Shown here: positions 17,248 through 24,668 of the stretch, one piece after another | How positions within the stretch are numbered: the first letter of the stretch is position 1 | Layout of the letters: each line of letters opens with the position of its first letter | From: JBHPGW01 sp042569785 | Lineage (GTDB): Bacteria > Planctomycetota > Phycisphaerae > Sedimentisphaerales > Anaerobacaceae | DNA length: 26,277 nt | Assembly: GCA_042569785.1 (NCBI GenBank) | Contig: JBHPGW010000037.1 | Span: 1-26,277 of the forward strand | Direction of reading: 5' to 3' | Translations under genes and position numbers: made by a program | Notes under the pieces: generated by a model | The model's database searches: none | Seen by the model: only the letters and a program-made list of their open reading frames with translations | What the model was told of the DNA's origin: nothing

Positions 17248-18474
17248 ATGAAAACTAAATTTTCACTGTCCGTCCTTGCGCTGCTGTTTTTTTGCGGTGC
17301 TGGGTTTGCGTTAGAGCCCGATGAGATATTGATAATTGCCAACGCTGACATTGCGGATTCTGTTGAGCTTGCTGAATATTATTGTCAAAAGCGAAATGTC
17401 CCTAAGAAAAATATTCTTGCGTTAAAGTTAGGGGCTAAGCTCGAAGATACGATAAGTAGAAAAGATTATGAAAAAAAGCTGGCTGAGCCGATTCGCAGGA
17501 AGTTGCATGAAGATCGGTTCAGGCTCAAGATCAGATGTTTACTGACTGTTTATGGTGTGCCTTTCAAAGTTGGAAACCGGGCTGGCCTTAATGGTCAGCA
17601 AGAAAGAATCAAAGAGTTAGAACAACAGCTTGAGCAGGAAAAGAAAAAGATATATGAGTTGGGCGGTGAGGACCCTGAGCTGTTATCCAGACAACAGAAG
17701 CAAAGCAAACGCAAACAGGCGAGATTGCAGTCAGCTATAGACTCGATCCTTGGCAAAGAAACACATGCCAGCGTGGACAGTGAACTCTCGATGGTGGCTT
17801 TCGACAGTTATGAGCTATATCGCTGGCAGCCTAATCGGCTCAAAGATACGCCTTACTGGGACCTCAAATCGCTTATGGTCAGCCGGCTCGATGGTCCGGA
17901 TGTCAGGATCGCTAAAGGGCTTATTGATAAGGCAATGGCAGCTGAACTGAAAGGATTAAAGGGTCGAATCTACATAGATTCTCGTGGACTGGCTAAAGAC
18001 AAGAAGCGTTATTCATTCGGTGCTTATGACCAGTCTTTGCGGGACCTCGTGTTGCTGGCAGAATTGAGGAGCCAGATGCCTGTCAGGCATGAACAAACCG
18101 AAAAACTTTTCAAGCCAGGCTCGTGTCCTGATACCGTAATCTATTGTGGTTGGTACAGTTTGAAAAAATATATCGACGCCTTCGATTTTGCCGACGGTGC
18201 GATCGGTTATCATATCGCAAGTTGGGAGGCTATTGACATTCGTGACGCCAACAGCAGCCAATGGTGTCCTGCCATGCTTGTCGATGGCGTCACCGCAACA
18301 CTTGGAGCGGTCGCTGAGCCTTACCTTCATTCATTTCCGAAGCCAAAGGAACTTTTTGGCGAACTGTTCTACGGCAGTTGTCTTGTCGAAGCGTTCTATT
18401 ATACAAAGCCATTCAATTCATGGCAGATGGTTTTGATAGGGGATCCGCTTTACAGGCCTTTTGAAAAACGTTAG
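17248..18474 (+). CDS. TIGR03790-like exported protein, function unknown
   Basis: The start is placed at ATG 17248, giving 408 residues with a signal peptide (MKTKFSLSVLALLFFCGAGF). An in-frame start at 17125 would lie within the sugar transferase gene and put a polar stretch ahead of the signal, so it is rejected. The mature part begins with LIIANADIADSVELAEYY, contains a charged coiled-coil-like stretch (about 117-167), and ends with GAVAEPYL (353-360) and MVLIGDPLYRPF (394-405), the C-terminal pattern typical of the TIGR03790 family. The terminal arrangement of a His (H322), Cys (C340) and GDP motif recalls caspase/gingipain-like peptidases, but that is only a resemblance. It lies 34 bases after the sugar transferase, so it is probably part of the same operon. 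Confidence 0.7.
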   Translation: MKTKFSLSVLALLFFCGAGFALEPDEILIIANADIADSVELAEYYCQKRNVPKKNILALKLGAKLEDTISRKDYEKKLAEPIRRKLHEDRFRLKIRCLLTVYGVPFKVGNRAGLNGQQERIKELEQQLEQEKKKIYELGGEDPELLSRQQKQSKRKQARLQSAIDSILGKETHASVDSELSMVAFDSYELYRWQPNRLKDTPYWDLKSLMVSRLDGPDVRIAKGLIDKAMAAELKGLKGRIYIDSRGLAKDKKRYSFGAYDQSLRDLVLLAELRSQMPVRHEQTEKLFKPGSCPDTVIYCGWYSLKKYIDAFDFADGAIGYHIASWEAIDIRDANSSQWCPAMLVDGVTATLGAVAEPYLHSFPKPKELFGELFYGSCLVEAFYYTKPFNSWQMVLIGDPLYRPFEKR

Positions 18475-18494
18475 GCGATGACATTCGTTTTTAT

Positions 18495-18515
18495 CCCCCA
18501 ATTTTACATTGGGGG
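18495..18515. terminator. Hairpin between convergent genes
   Basis: CCCCCAAT (18495-18502) pairs with ATTGGGGG (18508-18515) around a 5-nt loop, 20 bases after the end of the glycan operon and overlapping the stop of the convergent VanZ-like gene. The U-run after it is weak on both strands, so it may act as a factor-assisted or bidirectional terminator. Confidence 0.55.
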
Positions 18516-19226
18516 CTTGTCTGGGTTTTTCTGCTTAGGTCTGCATATCCTGTAAATTATTGTCACAACCAGAATACCGGCGGCGGATATTGTCATTTCA
18601 TATAGCGCAAAATTTCTGTTAAGGATTATGGTGAATCCCTTTACCACTAACAAAAACGCTGATGGCAACGCTAATGTTGTCACAAAGTCTTTGAGCTTGT
18701 CAACTGTCAACTGTTTGCATTGAATCCAGACGATCGTAAGAAACGCGTAGGCGAAGAAATAAAACACAGGGGTTGCTACAGGCAGCAGATCGGCAGGATT
18801 TACCTTGGCCAGATTTGTCAAAAGAAAGATAGCGATACCGGTTACCATAAGCAGGGCAGGCCAGAACGTTAGCAGAGTAAATAAAAGCAGGCCCGCCATA
18901 ATACCTTCGATGTCAGCAAGAAGATCCCGCAGATCACAACTGCGTCCCACATACCCCTGAAGCAGTTCATCTAAAATTCCATATCCAACCATTACCGCCA
19001 AAACCCACCATACCGCGGCTTTGCGCCAATTTACCTTTTTGTCGGGTCTGATCGAGAACCAGGCAAGAAAAATCAGTATCAGATAAGCCATGAAATGAAG
19101 GTTTTTATCAGAAACATGCGCTTGACGCAAAAGGCGAGGGATCGGGATATGGGCCAATATAAAGAGTACTGGCCAGTATAACGCCAGCGTGGTTAAAGTC
19201 AGTTTTTGTCGAATCGATTTAGCCAA
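18504..19226 (-). CDS. VanZ-like membrane protein
   Basis: The 240-residue protein has about six or seven hydrophobic segments. The first third matches the VanZ-like domain (PF04892): SDKNLHFMAYLILIFLAW (about 39-56), then VGYGILDELLQGYVGRSCDLRDLLADIEGIMAG (in outline 81-112), with the conserved DE-x2-Q and R-x-[CD]-x-x-D motif pieces. The remaining half carries more membrane spans, unlike the shorter single-domain members. VanZ-like proteins are found beside exopolysaccharide and exosortase loci, and in other bacteria confer low-level teicoplanin resistance, but no mechanism is established for this group. It is on the opposite strand to its neighbours and has no obvious operon partner. Confidence 0.75.
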   Translation of the reverse strand: MAKSIRQKLTLTTLALYWPVLFILAHIPIPRLLRQAHVSDKNLHFMAYLILIFLAWFSIRPDKKVNWRKAAVWWVLAVMVGYGILDELLQGYVGRSCDLRDLLADIEGIMAGLLLFTLLTFWPALLMVTGIAIFLLTNLAKVNPADLLPVATPVFYFFAYAFLTIVWIQCKQLTVDKLKDFVTTLALPSAFLLVVKGFTIILNRNFALYEMTISAAGILVVTIIYRICRPKQKNPDKPPM

Positions 19227-19343
19227 TGGTCTTCTCTGATAACTAATTTGCTCTGAGTATAGTACATTCTGATAATTTTAACAAACTCTATCTTACTTTT
19301 CAGCGTATTAATGGAAGTTGAAATTTCGGGTGAGAAAAATTGG

Positions 19344-19357
19344 TTTTTGCGCAAAAA
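19344..19357. promoter_or_regulatory. Perfect 14-base palindrome upstream of the SagB/DJ-1 fusion
   Basis: TTTTTGCGCAAAAA is a perfect palindrome, about 86 bases before the ATG at 19443 in the 216-base divergent gap between the VanZ-like and fusion genes. Its position suits a binding site for a dimeric regulator of either gene. Being A/T tracts around GCGC, chance cannot be excluded. Confidence 0.3.
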
Positions 19358-19384
19358 AAAGGTGTATATCGCAGGTTTTGTTAG

Positions 19385-19434
19385 TATAATACATTATAAT
19401 TTTGGAAATTTTTTGTTAAAAAACTGAGGGAGGG
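19385..19434 (+). promoter_or_regulatory. Candidate -10 boxes and ribosome binding site of the fusion gene
   Basis: TATAAT occurs twice (19385-19390 and 19395-19400), but no good -35 lies 16-18 bases upstream of either. A strong ribosome site GAGGGAGGG (19426-19434) stands 8 bases before ATG 19443 and supports that start. Confidence 0.4.
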
Positions 19435-19442
19435 CTTTAAAA

Positions 19443-20660
19443 ATGAAGCGATCAACAATATTTACAGTCATTCTTTTAGCTGTTATAGCTGTCTGCATCG
19501 GTCAACCCAGGAAACGAGTTCTGCCGCTGCAAAAAATTCAGCTTTCAGAGCCGGTGCTCACAGGTCAGGTCAGCGTTGAACGTGCCTTGGCCAGTCGTCG
19601 CGATTCGGATCGGTTTACTCGTGAACAGTTAAGTTTTACCCAGCTAAGTCAGTTGGCCTGGGCTGGTCAGGGAATAGTAGATCGGCAAAATTTTCTGCGA
19701 ACAGCTCCTTCGGCGCAGCAAGCTTACCCTATAACCTTATACTTTGTCACGCAACAGGGGACATTTATCTATGATCCAGAAGAAAATAGTCTCCAACAAA
19801 CGATTCGCGATGACCTGCGTGACAGATTAGCGGCAACAGTTGTTAATCAGCAGGCGGTAGCCGAGGCCGGATGCGATATTATTATCGCGGGGTCAGCAAA
19901 AAAAGTCGGGCCCCAATACGCTAATCAAGCCAAAAAAAACATGATCCTCGAAGCTGGACATGTCGCACAGAATATACTGTTGCAGGCAGTGAGTATGGAA
20001 TTAGCAGCTGCAGTTGTTTGGGATTTTGAAGCAAGGACAGTTCAAAATCTTGCAAAATTCCCGAAGAATCTTGAAGCGATTCACATAATTAGTCTCGGTT
20101 ACCCTCAAAAAGAAAGCGAATCAGAAAAACAAGCCCGCAGCAAGGCAGGGCAAAAGCGGGCTGTTCTTATCATCGCCAGTAACAAATTTCGTGATAAAGA
20201 GCTCTTCGACACCCAACGCCAGCTTGAATTTGCAAATATTGAGACTGAAATAGCCAGCTCGAGAACCGGGATTATAGAGGGCATATTGAAAGGCACAGCC
20301 GATGCGACGGTTTTACTGGATGATTTGATAGTCGATGACTACGATGCTGTAATATTTATTGGCGGCTCAGGTGCACGTGAGTATTTTAACGATGCGGCAG
20401 CGTGGGATATTGCACGAGAAGCTTTTGATAAGAATAAGATCATAGCCGCGATCTCTACAACACCGACAATCCTGGCTAATGCTGGGCTTCTCAATGGTGT
20501 CAGAGTAACCAGCTTTGGTTCCGAGCGAAGAAGATTGGTGGAAGCTGGTGCCAATTGGATAGAATCTCGCGTAGAACGTGACGGACAAATAATAACTGCC
20601 GCAATGACAGAGGACGCAGATCGGTTCGGACGAGCTATAGCGGATGCTCTAAGAGACTGA
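19443..20660 (+). CDS. Exported SagB-type nitroreductase / DJ-1-PfpI fusion protein
   Basis: The 405-residue protein starts with a hydrophobic export or anchor segment (about 5-19). Residues 40-222 resemble the SagB-type (ThcOx) nitroreductase family: SVERALASRRDSDRF (44-58), LSQLAWAGQGI (68-78), RTAPSAQQAYPITLYFV (86-102), EAGHVAQNILLQAVSMEL (170-187) and ISLGYP (216-221). A polar linker (222-236) leads to a DJ-1/PfpI domain (239-405) beginning KRAVLIIASNKFRDKE, where E253 matches the conserved acidic residue. The nucleophile elbow reads IIAAISTTPTILANAGLLNG, with S338 where a Cys is normally found. SagB relatives use FMN for dehydrogenations such as azoline oxidation; DJ-1 relatives are glyoxalases, deglycases, proteases or chaperones. 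The combined function is unknown. Confidence 0.75.
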   Translation: MKRSTIFTVILLAVIAVCIGQPRKRVLPLQKIQLSEPVLTGQVSVERALASRRDSDRFTREQLSFTQLSQLAWAGQGIVDRQNFLRTAPSAQQAYPITLYFVTQQGTFIYDPEENSLQQTIRDDLRDRLAATVVNQQAVAEAGCDIIIAGSAKKVGPQYANQAKKNMILEAGHVAQNILLQAVSMELAAAVVWDFEARTVQNLAKFPKNLEAIHIISLGYPQKESESEKQARSKAGQKRAVLIIASNKFRDKELFDTQRQLEFANIETEIASSRTGIIEGILKGTADATVLLDDLIVDDYDAVIFIGGSGAREYFNDAAAWDIAREAFDKNKIIAAISTTPTILANAGLLNGVRVTSFGSERRRLVEAGANWIESRVERDGQIITAAMTEDADRFGRAIADALRD

Positions 20661-20686
20661 CTGGCGCAGGTGTCTATTTTAATTTG

Positions 20687-22327
20687 TTATTGTTCACAGC
20701 AGCTATAGCGATTTGTGATCGGCAGTCTCCTGTCTCTGCCGAAAGCCTTGGGTGTGATCTTAATTCCAGGCGGTGACTGCCTTCTCTTGTACTCATTGCG
20801 GTCGACCATACGAATAACTCTATTAACTACATCTTTAGGCAGGCCGGCCTGGACCAACTGCTGTGAAGATTTGTCCTGTTCGACGTAGCCTGTCAGGATT
20901 TCATCGAGCAGGTCGTAATCGGGTAATGAGTCGCTGTCCTTCTGGTCGTTTCTGAGTTCTGCGGAAGGTGGCCTGGTTATCACATCGACAGGTATTATCG
21001 GCTGATCGCTGATCTTGTTTATGTGTTCGGCCAGTTTATAGACGATGGTTTTAGGGACATCTTTTATCACGGCGAAACCGCCTGCTGTATCGCCATAAAG
21101 AGTTGTATACCCGACCGCTGTTTCGCTTTTATTGCCGGTTGTCAGAACGAGGGTGCCGAACTGGTTACTAAGTGACATTAATATACTGCCTCGTATCCTG
21201 GCCTGGAGATTCTCATAGGCAACGGTTTTATTGTCCCATCCCTTTGCCAATTGCAGTGATGTATCGAACTGTGCAAGTATCGGCTCGATCGGAATTGTTA
21301 GAAACTCTATTCCCATATTTTCAGCGAGTTTTTGAGCATCGGCCTTGGTGTCGGGGCTGTTGAATTTCGAGGGCATGGTTATACCGATGACGTTTTCGGC
21401 TCCTAAGGCCGCGACGGCAATTGCCGCGACTACCGAAGAATCTATCCCGCCGCTAAGGCCAAGCAAAACTTTCTTAAAGCCATTCTTACGAGTATAATCG
21501 CCCGTACCGAGTACAAGTGCCTGATAAATTTCATCAACCTGATCTTTAGGCTGTAAAACTTGCGGCTTAGTTGGAGTAACCTGAACTTTCGGGCCATTAC
21601 CGCTGACCAGGTCGGCTATCAACATATCCTGCTGGAAAGCGGCTGCCTTAGCAACGATCTTGCCGGAGGAGTCGGTTAACATACTTCGACCGTCAAAGAT
21701 CAATTCATCCTGACCGCCAATAAGATTGCAATATGCAACGGCGCAGCCAAACTTTTGCGCACACTGGGCCAGAATAAGTTCTCTTTTCTCGGTCTTGCCC
21801 AGATGGTACGGCGAAGCGGAGATATTGACGATCATCTGTAATTGATCCTGTGTTTTAAGAAAATCACTTAGCCAATCGACATCCCAGATATCGAAGCAAA
21901 TTGTAACAGCAATGTTCAGGTCCCCGAGTTTTATCACTACCGGCTCGTTACCGGACTTAAAATATCTCTGTTCATCAAATACACCGACATTGGGGAGTCT
22001 GGATTTGCGGTAAGTTTGAACAACTTTGCCCCCCTGCAAAACGGCGGCACTGTTGTAGGCACTGCCTTTATAGTGCTCAGCAAAGCCAACGATTATGGTT
22101 TTTTCGGGACAGTCAGCGGCAAGTTTGTCGACCATCATCGAGCAATCTTTTAGAAAATGTTTTTTATGCAGCAGATCTTCCGGCGGGTACCCGCAAACCG
22201 CAAGCTCTGGAAAGACCAACATATCCACATCGCAGGCAACCGCCTCAGCGTAGAAACTGCGTATCTTTTCAGCGTTGCCCGCCAGGTCACCGACCACGGC
22301 ATTGAATTGTCCCAAAGCTATCCGCAT
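20687..22327 (-). CDS. nadE: Glutamine-dependent NAD+ synthetase
   Basis: The 546-residue protein has the two-domain layout of glutamine-dependent NAD+ synthetase. The N-terminal carbon-nitrogen hydrolase (glutaminase) domain shows the catalytic triad E41 (FPELAVCGYPPED), K108 (YRKSRLPN) and C144 (VTICFDIWD). The C-terminal synthetase domain has the pyrophosphatase P-loop LLGLSGGIDSS (288-298), TTGNKSE and YTTLYGDTAGGF further on. It makes NAD+ from nicotinate adenine dinucleotide, ATP and ammonia released from glutamine. The residue after the nucleophile is Phe in ICFD, where ICED is usual in this family; it is a small deviation with C144 intact. It is a single gene on the - strand, divergent from the tRNA-Arg pair. 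Confidence 0.95.
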   Translation of the reverse strand: MRIALGQFNAVVGDLAGNAEKIRSFYAEAVACDVDMLVFPELAVCGYPPEDLLHKKHFLKDCSMMVDKLAADCPEKTIIVGFAEHYKGSAYNSAAVLQGGKVVQTYRKSRLPNVGVFDEQRYFKSGNEPVVIKLGDLNIAVTICFDIWDVDWLSDFLKTQDQLQMIVNISASPYHLGKTEKRELILAQCAQKFGCAVAYCNLIGGQDELIFDGRSMLTDSSGKIVAKAAAFQQDMLIADLVSGNGPKVQVTPTKPQVLQPKDQVDEIYQALVLGTGDYTRKNGFKKVLLGLSGGIDSSVVAAIAVAALGAENVIGITMPSKFNSPDTKADAQKLAENMGIEFLTIPIEPILAQFDTSLQLAKGWDNKTVAYENLQARIRGSILMSLSNQFGTLVLTTGNKSETAVGYTTLYGDTAGGFAVIKDVPKTIVYKLAEHINKISDQPIIPVDVITRPPSAELRNDQKDSDSLPDYDLLDEILTGYVEQDKSSQQLVQAGLPKDVVNRVIRMVDRNEYKRRQSPPGIKITPKAFGRDRRLPITNRYSCCEQ

Positions 22328-22355
22328 ACAAAAGCCTGTCTGATTTATTAATATT

Positions 22356-22370
22356 TGCCTATATTAGGCA
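22356..22370. promoter_or_regulatory. Palindrome in the nadE/tRNA-Arg intergenic region
   Basis: TGCCTA (22356-22361) and TAGGCA (22365-22370) form a 6-bp inverted repeat around TAT, about 30 bases upstream of the nadE start codon. It is near where a nadE promoter or operator would be. No known nad-regulator motif is claimed. Confidence 0.3.
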
Positions 22371-22421
22371 TTCTATGAAACAGATATGTCCAAGGCAATT
22401 GTTTTTTTGCTGAGCCTGCTA

Positions 22422-22451
22422 TTGACAGCTTATATGCAAAACGGTTATATT
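22422..22451 (+). promoter_or_regulatory. Sigma70-type promoter for the tRNA-Arg genes
   Basis: A perfect -35 TTGACA (22422-22427) is followed 18 bases later by TATATT (22446-22451), or 17 bases later by TTATAT. The predicted start is around 22458, about 10 bases ahead of the mature tRNA 5' end. Confidence 0.7.
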
Positions 22452-22467
22452 AGCGGCGTTGACAGCC

Positions 22468-22541
<74 letters not shown>

Positions 22542-22571
22542 TTTGGGGCCGTGTATTTACTGAAATAATAG

Positions 22572-22590
22572 GCGGAAACCAACTTTCCGC
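22572..22590 (+). repeat. Small hairpin between the two tRNA-Arg genes
   Basis: GCGGAAA (22572-22578) and TTTCCGC (22584-22590) form a 7-bp stem with a 5-nt loop, 9 bases before the second tRNA. It may guide processing of a shared precursor. Confidence 0.35.
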
Positions 22591-22598
22591 ATAAATAG

Positions 22599-22672
22599 GT
22601 TCCCGTAGCTCAACTGGATAGAGTGTTGGCCTCCGAAGCCAAAGGTTGCGCGTTCGAATCGCGCCGGGAATA
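22599..22672 (+). tRNA. tRNA-Arg (anticodon CCG)
   Basis: The acceptor stem GTTCCCG (22599-22605) pairs with CGGGAAT (22665-22671), the anticodon stem TTGGC/GCCAA encloses CTCCGAA with anticodon CCG (22633-22635), and the T loop is TTCGAAT. CCA is not encoded. It decodes CGG and shares its D-arm and T-loop pattern with the tRNA-Arg(ACG) 57 bases upstream, suggesting a common precursor transcript. Confidence 0.95.
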
Positions 22673-22705
22673 TTCGTAATTTTTTTCTTACCACATTTTG
22701 AAGAC

Positions 22706-24058
22706 ATGCAAAACAATAAGAGCAGGACATATACCGTTAGCCAGGTCAATTCGCTGATCAAAGTAGCGATTGAGGAAAATCTGCCTTCTCGCTTAATAGT
22801 CGCCGGCGAGATAAGTGACTGGAAAAAGCACCAAAGCGGACATTGCTATTTTCTGCTCAAGGACCAGGCCGGCCAGCTGCCATGCGTGATGTGGAAGAGC
22901 AAGTTCGGCAAGGTTAAATTCAAACCTGAAAACGGTCTGGCGGTCTTTGCGACCGGGCATATCGATGTTTATCCACCCCAGGGCAAATATCAGTTTTATG
23001 TCGATTCGATCAAGCCGGCAGGTATCGGAGATTTGCAATTAGTGTTCGAGCAGATGGTCAAAAAGCTCTATGCCGAAGGTCTATTCGACGATGAACATAA
23101 AAAACAACTGCCAAGATACCCCAAGCGGATAGGGGTGTTGACAAGTGAATCCGGGGCCGCTGTGCATGATATTTACGATAGCATCAATGCCAGATGGCCC
23201 TGTGTTGAACTGTTGCTTTTTCCGGTACCAGTTCAGGGCGAAGGGGCTGGTGAAAAGATCGCGGAGAGACTTAGAGATGTAAACAAACGCAATAAAAATC
23301 TTAAACTCGACCTTGTCATCCTCGGCAGAGGTGGCGGGTCGCTGGAAGATCTCTGGGCGTTTAATGAGGAAGTTCTGGCGCGGGCGATATTCGATTCGGT
23401 GATACCTGTCATCAGTGCCGTCGGCCATGAGGTCGATACTACGATAGCTGACCTGGTAGCTGATAGGCGAGTGTCGACTCCGACAAAGGCTGGCGTTGTA
23501 GCTGTTCCTGATGCCGATGAAATTATCGAATTGCTGGTAAATCTGCAAAAAAGATTAATTGGCAATATCCATGCCAGATTGCTGTTGTCTGCTCAAAACC
23601 TTGAAACCATACTGGCAGCGGCGGTGTTTAAAGATCCGCTCGGGCCAGTCTCGGTAGCTATGCAAATGCTCGATGAACTTACCACAAAGCTTGACGATTC
23701 GGCTAAAAACCTCCTGGCGAAATTGCGTGAAAGAATAGCTGAACTTTATGAGCAGATCATCAAGATCGAACCGCACAGGCTCTTAGGAGTTAAAAATATT
23801 GAGTTGAACAATCTGCGAAACCATGTGCAAATGGCTCTAAAGGCTGTTACTAACCAGAGAAAGATCACACTTACCGCAAGGGCCAATCGACTTGAAGCAC
23901 TAAACCCCAAGTCTGTTCTGCAGCGAGGATACAGCATCACAACCAATAAAAACACGGGCAAACTCATCAGCAAACCAGCCGACATCGAAATCGGAAATGT
24001 GATAATTACCGAACTGGCCAAGCAGAATTTGATTGAAAGTAAAGTCATAAAAAAGTAA
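22706..24058 (+). CDS. xseA: Exodeoxyribonuclease VII large subunit
   Basis: The start is placed at ATG 22706 (450 residues). The frame is open further upstream, but only inside the tRNA-Arg gene. The N-terminal OB-fold has YTVSQVNSLIK, VAGEISDWKKHQSGHCYFLLKD (residues about 33-54) and a single-strand DNA-binding beta barrel, followed by the catalytic region PRYPKRIGVLTSESGAAVHDI (about 137-157), LVILGRGGGSLEDLWAFNEE and ISAVGHEVDTTIADLVADRRVSTPT. These are hallmark XseA motifs. A long coiled-coil stretch (about 280-400) follows, and the end carries VLQRGYSIT. With XseB it degrades single-stranded DNA in both directions. xseB is 13 bases downstream. The gene lies only 33 bases after tRNA-Arg(CCG), so a shared tRNA-mRNA transcript is likely. 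Confidence 0.95.
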   Translation: MQNNKSRTYTVSQVNSLIKVAIEENLPSRLIVAGEISDWKKHQSGHCYFLLKDQAGQLPCVMWKSKFGKVKFKPENGLAVFATGHIDVYPPQGKYQFYVDSIKPAGIGDLQLVFEQMVKKLYAEGLFDDEHKKQLPRYPKRIGVLTSESGAAVHDIYDSINARWPCVELLLFPVPVQGEGAGEKIAERLRDVNKRNKNLKLDLVILGRGGGSLEDLWAFNEEVLARAIFDSVIPVISAVGHEVDTTIADLVADRRVSTPTKAGVVAVPDADEIIELLVNLQKRLIGNIHARLLLSAQNLETILAAAVFKDPLGPVSVAMQMLDELTTKLDDSAKNLLAKLRERIAELYEQIIKIEPHRLLGVKNIELNNLRNHVQMALKAVTNQRKITLTARANRLEALNPKSVLQRGYSITTNKNTGKLISKPADIEIGNVIITELAKQNLIESKVIKK

Positions 24059-24071
24059 AAAGGATAATATC

Positions 24072-24320
24072 ATGGCAGAGAAAAAACAAAAAAATGATAC
24101 TGACGATCTCAGCTTTGAACAGGCGATCGACGAACTTACCTATATTGTCAGCAAAATAGAGCAAGGGCAAATCCCACTGCAGGACAGCCTTGAGCAATAC
24201 GAGAAAGGGATGGCCCTAATCAAGAACTGCCGCGAAATACTCAACAATGCTGAGAAACGAATTGAAAAAATATCCGAAACGGAAACAAAGAACAAAAATG
24301 CCGATGAGGATTTATTTTAG
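24072..24320 (+). CDS. xseB: Exodeoxyribonuclease VII small subunit
   Basis: The 82-residue protein has the XseB pattern: SFEQAIDELTYIVSKIEQGQIPLQDSLEQYEKGMALIKNC in outline (residues 14-53), a two-helix bundle, then an acidic tail. Length is normal for the family. Multiple XseB copies wrap the XseA coiled coil and are required for exonuclease VII activity. The RBS AAAGGA precedes the ATG, and the gene follows xseA by 13 bases, with tRNA-Leu only 22 bases after its stop. Confidence 0.93.
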   Translation: MAEKKQKNDTDDLSFEQAIDELTYIVSKIEQGQIPLQDSLEQYEKGMALIKNCREILNNAEKRIEKISETETKNKNADEDLF

Positions 24321-24342
24321 CTGACACTATTGAAATATTTTC

Positions 24343-24426
24343 GCGAGCGTGGCGGAATTGGCAGACGCGCAAGGTTTAGGTCCTTGTATCCAATAGGATG
24401 TGGAGGTTCGACTCCTCTCGCTCGTA
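24343..24426 (+). tRNA. tRNA-Leu (anticodon TAG)
   Basis: This is an 84-nt class II tRNA. The acceptor GCGAGCG (24343-24349) pairs with CGCTCGT (24419-24425), the anticodon stem CAAGG/CCTTG encloses TTTAGGT with anticodon TAG, a long variable arm follows (about 24390-24401), and the T loop is TTCGACT. Discriminator A is as expected for leucine, and CCA is not encoded. The recombinase gene begins about 240 bases downstream, so its 3' end is the likely integration site. Confidence 0.95.
24402..24426 (+). other. Probable attachment site (attL) in the tRNA-Leu 3' end
   Basis: tRNA-Leu 3' ends are frequent targets of tyrosine recombinases, and a complete one is encoded next to this gene. The T-arm/acceptor portion is the usual crossover region. 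The duplicate copy expected at the far end of the element is not in this window, so the exact core cannot be set. Confidence 0.4.
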
Positions 24427-24435
24427 GTTATTTAT

Positions 24436-24480
24436 TGACAAGCACTTATATTAAATTAGGTGCTTGTCATTTTCTCTTTT
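24436..24480 (+). terminator. Rho-independent terminator after tRNA-Leu
   Basis: TGACAAGCAC (24436-24445) pairs perfectly with GTGCTTGTCA (24460-24469) around a 14-nt loop and is followed by TTTTCTCTTTT (24470-24480). It should end transcription of the tRNA-Arg/xseAB/tRNA-Leu unit. It lies just outside the tRNA, so if the tRNA end is attL then the terminator belongs to the element. Confidence 0.8.
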
Positions 24481-24489
24481 AATACACCC

Positions 24490-24510
24490 TCCGGTGAAAA
24501 TTCCGGTGAA
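24490..24510. repeat. Two 9-base direct repeats between tRNA-Leu and the recombinase
   Basis: TCCGGTGAA occurs at 24490-24498 and 24502-24510, a 12-base period. The position near a presumed attL suits an arm-type binding site for the recombinase N-terminal domain. Only two copies are visible. Confidence 0.4.
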
Positions 24511-24624
24511 GAAATTCACTCACTTTTAATCCCTGAATTAAAAAATAAGATAATTTTCCTATTTTCCTGCCCATCCAGTTTGCAAAGTGAAAGCTGATCT
24601 GTTAGAGCATTTTTATATAGGCGA

Positions 24625-24662
24625 TATAATCGTCCTGGAATTAGTGACTTTAAGATGGGGAG
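24625..24662 (+). promoter_or_regulatory. Candidate -10 and RBS for the recombinase gene
   Basis: A perfect -10 TATAAT (24625-24630) has only a poor -35 (TTAGAG) 17 bases upstream. GGGGAG (24657-24662) is 6 bases before GTG 24669 and supports that start over ATG 24678. Confidence 0.4.
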
Positions 24663-24668
24663 TATGTA

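Noticed and set aside
22646..22705. Longer start for xseA
   Set aside because: It lies within the tRNA-Arg(CCG) gene, and the extra residues are not part of the XseA family pattern.
23081..23565. Two long minus-strand open frames inside xseA (up to 155 codons)
   Set aside because: They are antisense to a well-conserved gene, have no RBS or domain, and reflect codon bias on the coding strand.
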